The notes under the pieces: generated by a model
What the model was told of the DNA's origin: nothing
The model's input: the letters and a program-made list of their open reading frames with translations, nothing else
The model's database searches: none
In this document: positions 6,004-6,396 of the stretch, one piece after another
How the letters are laid out: each line of letters starts with the position of its first letter
Position numbering within the stretch: position 1 is the first letter of the stretch
Translations under genes and position numbers: made by a program
Assembly (NCBI GenBank): GCA_938041275.1
Contig: CALISH010000103.1
Span: 1-6,396, forward strand
Length of the DNA: 6,396 nucleotides
Source of the DNA: an uncultured Solobacterium sp.
GTDB lineage: Bacteria > Bacillota_I > Bacilli_A > Erysipelotrichales > Erysipelotrichaceae
Direction of reading: 5' to 3'

Positions 6004-6209
6004 GCCTCTTCCTCTATTTCTGAAAAATCAAATACTTCTTCAATGCGTAAGGAAAACTGTTTTGCAATCTTGTAAGCTAATGGTAGTGACGCTGTGTACT
6101 TCCCCACTTCAATTGAAGTTATTGTCTGTCTAGTCGTACCAACTAAATCCGCAAGTTCTCCTTGTGATAGCTTATGTTCCTTTCTCAGTTCCTTTATTCT
6201 ATTTTTCAC
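6000..6209 (-). CDS. Xre/Cro-type helix-turn-helix transcriptional regulator
   Basis: 69-aa DNA-binding protein consisting of little more than one HTH_3 domain: IKELRKEHKLSQGELADLVG (helices 1-2, residues 5-24), TTRQTITSIEVGKYTAS (recognition helix, about 25-41) and LPLAYKIAKQFSLRIEEVF (closing helices). An acidic tail DFSEIEEEA ends it. The start is GTG at 6207-6209, because AGGAG at 6217-6221 stands 7 nt before it and homologous proteins begin at this point. The more distant ATG at 6258-6260 falls near the predicted transcription start and has no SD. The stop overlaps the next gene as ATGA. Its promoter is surrounded by three repeated operator-like sites, so autorepression is likely (inference). 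Such mini-regulators are typically encoded with small membrane proteins, as here; the signal sensed is unknown. Confidence 0.9.
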   Translation of the reverse strand: MKNRIKELRKEHKLSQGELADLVGTTRQTITSIEVGKYTASLPLAYKIAKQFSLRIEEVFDFSEIEEEA

Positions 6210-6216
6210 TTTAATA

Positions 6217-6221
6217 CTCCT
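6217..6221 (-). promoter_or_regulatory. Ribosome binding site fixing the GTG start of the regulator
   Basis: AGGAG with a 7-nt spacer to the GTG at 6207-6209. No comparable site exists before the upstream ATG at 6258-6260. Confidence 0.8.
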
Positions 6222-6226
6222 AACTG

Positions 6227-6240
6227 ATATATCGATATAT
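6227..6240 (-). promoter_or_regulatory. 14-bp perfect palindrome in the regulator leader
   Basis: ATATATCGATATAT is a perfect palindrome in the 5' untranslated leader, between operator 1 and the SD. It differs from the GCAAAG sites next to it. It could bind another dimeric protein or be chance in an AT-rich leader. Confidence 0.4.
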
Positions 6241-6242
6241 AC

Positions 6243-6304
6243 GCAAAGTTTGCTTTGCATTTATAGTATAGTTAACTTTGCATTATATGTCAAGTATGCT
6301 TTGC
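6243..6304 (-). promoter_or_regulatory. Three-site operator array, 23-bp period
   Basis: Read on the minus strand, three sites share the form GCAAAG-N4-CTnnnC: O1 at 6243-6258 (GCAAAG CAAA CTTTGC, a perfect inverted repeat), O2 at 6266-6281 (GCAAAG TTAA CTATAC) and O3 at 6289-6304 (GCAAAG CATA CTTGAC). They repeat exactly every 23 bp. The degenerate right half of O3 covers the -35 and that of O2 covers the -10, while O1 covers about +1 to +16. The likely ligand is the HTH protein encoded just downstream (inference). Confidence 0.75.
6265..6293 (-). promoter_or_regulatory. Sigma-A-type promoter of the regulator operon
   Basis: A consensus TTGACA (6288-6293), a 17-bp spacer and TATACT (6265-6270) form a near-ideal housekeeping promoter. 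Transcription would start near 6258, giving a leader of about 50 nt before the GTG start. Confidence 0.88.
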
Positions 6305-6306
6305 AC

Positions 6307-6332
6307 AAAAGTCACCCAGAAATGGATGACTT
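6307..6332 (-). terminator. Terminator-like hairpin upstream of the regulator promoter
   Basis: On the minus strand AAGTCATCC (6324-6332) pairs with GGGTGACTT (6309-6317) over 9 bp with one T-G wobble and a 6-nt loop, leading into a short TTTT (6307-6310). It probably ends a gene that enters from the right edge. The T-run is short, so strength is uncertain. Confidence 0.6.
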
Positions 6333-6349
6333 ACAAATATAATCAATAT

Positions 6350-6394
6350 TCATGTTGCTTCCAATTTTTTATCACCCTTTTTTCTTATATTGCG
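6350..6394 (-). CDS. Possible 3' end of an upstream gene (very short, cut by window edge)
   Basis: The last 14 codons of a minus-strand frame entering from the right edge, reading RNIRKKGDKKLEAT and then TGA at 6350-6352. It is the longest of the three minus-strand frames from the edge and ends 17 nt before the terminator-like hairpin, which is the only support. The basic tail is not recognisable as any family; the other two frames also reach stops, so the real gene end could be another one. Confidence 0.3.
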   Translation of the reverse strand, partial: RNIRKKGDKKLEAT

Positions 6395-6396
6395 TT

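Noticed and set aside
6210..6260. N-terminal extension of the regulator starting MQSKLCVYIDIS
   Set aside because: The ATG lies near the predicted transcription start and within operator DNA, has no SD, and the extension is not part of the HTH fold; GTG at 6207-6209 has an ideal SD.
6094..6342. 82-aa plus-strand frame opposite the regulator
   Set aside because: Runs over the regulator, its promoter and operators; no SD of its own.

Overview
The window reads as chromosomal DNA of a low-GC Gram-positive (Firmicutes) bacterium. A/T-rich third positions, strong GGAGG-type Shine-Dalgarno (SD) sites, an A/V-type rather than F-type ATPase operon and clostridial-style short intergenic gaps all fit a fermentative anaerobe. 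An Erysipelotrichia-like or clostridial gut/oral organism is my guess; genus cannot be fixed from sequence alone. Every gene I can support lies on the minus strand, so the window is transcribed from right to left.

Right end (about 6310-6396): a possible last few codons of an upstream gene, followed by a terminator-like hairpin (6307-6332). Then comes a near-consensus sigma-A-type promoter (-35 TTGACA at 6288-6293, -10 TATACT at 6265-6270) embedded in three 16-bp operator-like sites repeated exactly every 23 bp (6243-6304). It drives a small operon. The first gene is a 69-aa Xre/Cro-type helix-turn-helix regulator that starts at a GTG. It is followed by a small DER-motif membrane protein that appears split by a frameshift into two overlapping frames (5806-6003 and 5535-5861). 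The last gene is a low-molecular-weight protein-tyrosine-phosphatase (5051-5527). A 9-bp hairpin plus T-run (5019-5046) ends this operon.

Centre and left (4898 down to 1): the V/A-type ATPase operon in the order H-C-I-K-F-E-A. The beginning of A is cut by the left window edge; B and D are expected beyond it. The operon starts in the window. A TATAAT box (4923-4928) with a poor -35 overlaps a perfect 8-bp inverted repeat (4934-4958), a possible control site. Gaps are 3-20 nt or overlaps, each gene has its own SD, and the strongest SD precedes K, the multi-copy rotor-ring subunit. H and E form the peripheral stalks, C and F the central-stalk connection, I and K the membrane ion channel and rotor, and A the catalytic subunit. 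Together they couple ATP hydrolysis or synthesis to ion transport across the cytoplasmic membrane.

The most unusual points are these. (1) The operator array overlays its degenerate half-sites exactly on the -35 and -10 hexamers of the regulator promoter. (2) The membrane gene behind the regulator is apparently frameshifted. (3) Subunit K has a single c-type hairpin preceded by two non-homologous helices, the second ending in a signal-peptidase-like A-L-A site, and lacks the usual sodium-ligand side chains. I see no CRISPR array, tRNA, rRNA, insertion sequence or clearly new defence system.
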